Shown piece after piece: positions 62,655 through 64,000 of a stretch of DNA of 64,000 bases. Location of the stretch: the NCBI GenBank assembly GCA_024811115.1, contig JAKOGH010000733.1, positions 62,001-126,000 of the forward strand, written 5' to 3'. The number at the start of each line of letters is the position of its first letter. The first letter of the stretch is position 1. The DNA comes from Terana coerulea. Taxonomy: Eukaryota; Basidiomycota; Agaricomycetes; Polyporales; Phanerochaetaceae. The position numbers and the translations under genes are program-made. The notes beneath the pieces were generated by a model. That model made no database searches. It saw only the letters and a list, made by a program, of their open reading frames with translations, and was not told the DNA's origin.

Positions 62655-64000
62655 TCAAGCAGCGACTTTCCCTAGGGGCGTCTTCGCCATGACACTGAGC
62701 ACCTCGTACAGTACCTGTCCGAAAGCTCAGCGAGTCAATCACGAATAACAAACGGGGTTGCGTACGTCTGCGGCAGCCATGGTGGTGAGCTCTGCGTTGG
62801 TATCGTAGGCGGGCGCAACCTCCACGATATCAGCGGAAACGATGTGGAGACCATCTAGGCCCCGGAGGATGGTCCGCAATTCGCGCGTGGACCATCCCCC
62901 GTCTCGGGCGTACCTGTAGCTGGCGCAAAGGCAGGGTCAATAGAATCAATCTATGCATGCCGTTAGGTTAATGTAAACGTGCACATGCTACGGTTTTACG
63001 CACGTCGATAGAGAGGTAGACGGGTTTGTCGCCGACGGTCTCGCGGATCTTCTTTATGATGCCGTCAGTGCCTGCAGGCAAGTTCAAGTGAGCGTTGAGA
63101 TGGTCGATGCCTCGTGGGGGTATCCGACTCTTACCGATGGTATCGATCTCACGGGCTTCGATCCTCTGGAATCCAGATGCGTCGTCGTTCACGTAATCTG
63201 CTGGGCCAGAGAGCGTCGTTCGTATGGCGCCGTGCTATTCAAGGGAAAAACTAGGATCACATAGCACCTTGGGACATGGAAAAATAGAGGACTCCAGGGG
63301 AAAAGGATACTTGCAATTGATGACCCGTTCTTGATCAGACCTTCTTGGCTCGCCCAATAGAAATATGTGCCGTGGTTGATAGCGGCTTGGTCGGAGGGTG
63401 CACCCCGAAAACCGAGGGCTTCCAGGTGTCCAGATGCGAGTCAAAGTGAATGACAGAGATCGCACCGTAAGCACTGTAGATAGAGCGCAGCAGAGGTAGA
63501 ACAATCGTGTGGTCGCCTCCCAGAGTGATTATACGGGGGTGATGCTTTCCGTCGGCAGAAATAGGAGTAAGTGGTTTGCCGGTGACAGAATCATTCCCAA
63601 GCGGCGAAAACGTGTCGCGGTGGAGAAGGGCCTTGTGGCCTTCCTCAATTTGCTTGATGGCGAAGTGGTTATCGTACGGCGTAACAGGAATGTCGCCGCA
63701 GTCGACGATCTTCTGTCCAGACAGGAAGGGGTTGACGGCAAGAGGAACGTTGTAGCCTCCATACAAAGTCAGACGACGGGAGCCGGCTCTGATGCCGGCG
63801 GGTCCAAAGCGAGCCCCGGGGCGGTAGGAGGTGCCGGTGTCCTGAGCTCTGAGTCAGCGGGTGCATGCCGGCACAACGTAGGTAAACATACAAAGGGCGC
63901 GCCGATGAAGGCTATATCAAAAGCGGCATCCTTTTCTTTACCAAGGCACTGGACCCACGGCAGCCTCGCGAATGTTGTAATGCCAGAGAAGATGGAGTCG
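62655..64000 (-). CDS. Agmatinase-family ureohydrolase (5' end outside window)
   Basis: Binuclear manganese hydrolase of the arginase/agmatinase superfamily, releasing urea from a guanidino substrate. The visible part covers GARFGPAGIRAGSRRLTLYG, NPFLSGQKIVDCGDIPVTPY, and the metal-binding motifs RIITLGGDHTIVLPLL, VIHFDSHLDTW (DxHxD) and SIDIDSIDPAFAPATGTPE (two Asp). SADIVEVAPAYDTNAELTTM follows, and the C-terminus is MAKTPLGKVAA. The substrate is uncertain: agmatine is the family default, guanidinobutyrate also possible. One G is missing from a run at 62,896-62,900 (+ strand), so TPETGGWS reads out of frame. About seven introns; the upstream frame continues past 64,000 (KDAAFDIAFIGAPF). Confidence 0.93.

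Overview
This is a nuclear segment from a filamentous basidiomycete, most likely an Agaricomycete of the polypore/mushroom type. The genes are broken by many short introns (mostly about 50-60 bases, GT..AG). Several families are typical of Agaricomycetes: four-span MARVEL proteins in tandem, a DUF6534 membrane protein, an etherase-like glutathione transferase and a wax-synthase-type acyltransferase. No transposon ORF, virus, CRISPR array or bacterial operon is visible.

Layout. 1-2.1 kb: GC-rich, no recognisable gene. 2.1-7.5 kb (-): three tandem old yellow enzyme genes with the same six-exon structure. 8.7 kb (-): tRNA-Thr(UGU) with an intron. 9.6-12.7 kb (+): DUR3 urea transporter, tail-to-tail with IML1/DEPDC5 of the GATOR1/SEACIT complex (12.8-18.2 kb, -). 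19.3-21.5 kb (+): DUF6534 protein. 21.8-23.3 kb (-): wax-synthase-like acyltransferase, divergent from a SAM methyltransferase (23.6-24.8 kb, +). 25.2-30.0 kb (+): large disordered F-box-like protein. 30.4-31.8 kb (+): phosphomannose isomerase, tail-to-tail with transaldolase (32.2-33.4 kb, -). 36.0-36.8 kb: glutathione transferase. 37.2-40.8 kb: a leucine-rich protein resembling animal PPP1R37. 41.3-42.3 kb: Dot5-type nuclear peroxiredoxin. 42.8-44.3 kb: WASP. 44.7-45.5 kb: calmodulin. 46.1-46.7 kb (-): secreted T1-type ribonuclease. 48.3-49.1 kb (-): tetraspan protein. 50.4-51.3 kb (-): proteasome beta3. 51.8-53.4 kb (-): two small hydrophilic proteins. 54.3-60.4 kb (+): four MARVEL-type genes. 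60.7-61.4 kb (-): glucosamine-6-phosphate N-acetyltransferase. 62.7 kb to the right edge (-): agmatinase-family ureohydrolase, its 5' end cut off by the window.

Most of this is ordinary housekeeping. Loose functional themes are nitrogen (urea uptake, nitrogen-starvation signalling to TORC1, ureohydrolase) and sugar-phosphate/cell-wall precursor supply (phosphomannose isomerase, transaldolase, GNA1). The most interesting biology is the OYE triplet: each copy has an AP-1/Pap1-like heptamer about 104-115 bases before its ATG, but only the third keeps all three canonical active-site residues. Also notable are the MARVEL array with a motif-dense gap inside it, very small exons (DUR3, calmodulin, proteasome beta3) and the fungal PPP1R37-like gene.

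A caution for any reader: about a dozen otherwise well-conserved genes are knocked out of frame by one base, nearly always inside a short homopolymer. This pattern is best explained by consensus errors in the assembly rather than by gene decay, and gene extents below are given as if those were errors. All positions and intron calls are manual readings; no search or alignment was run.
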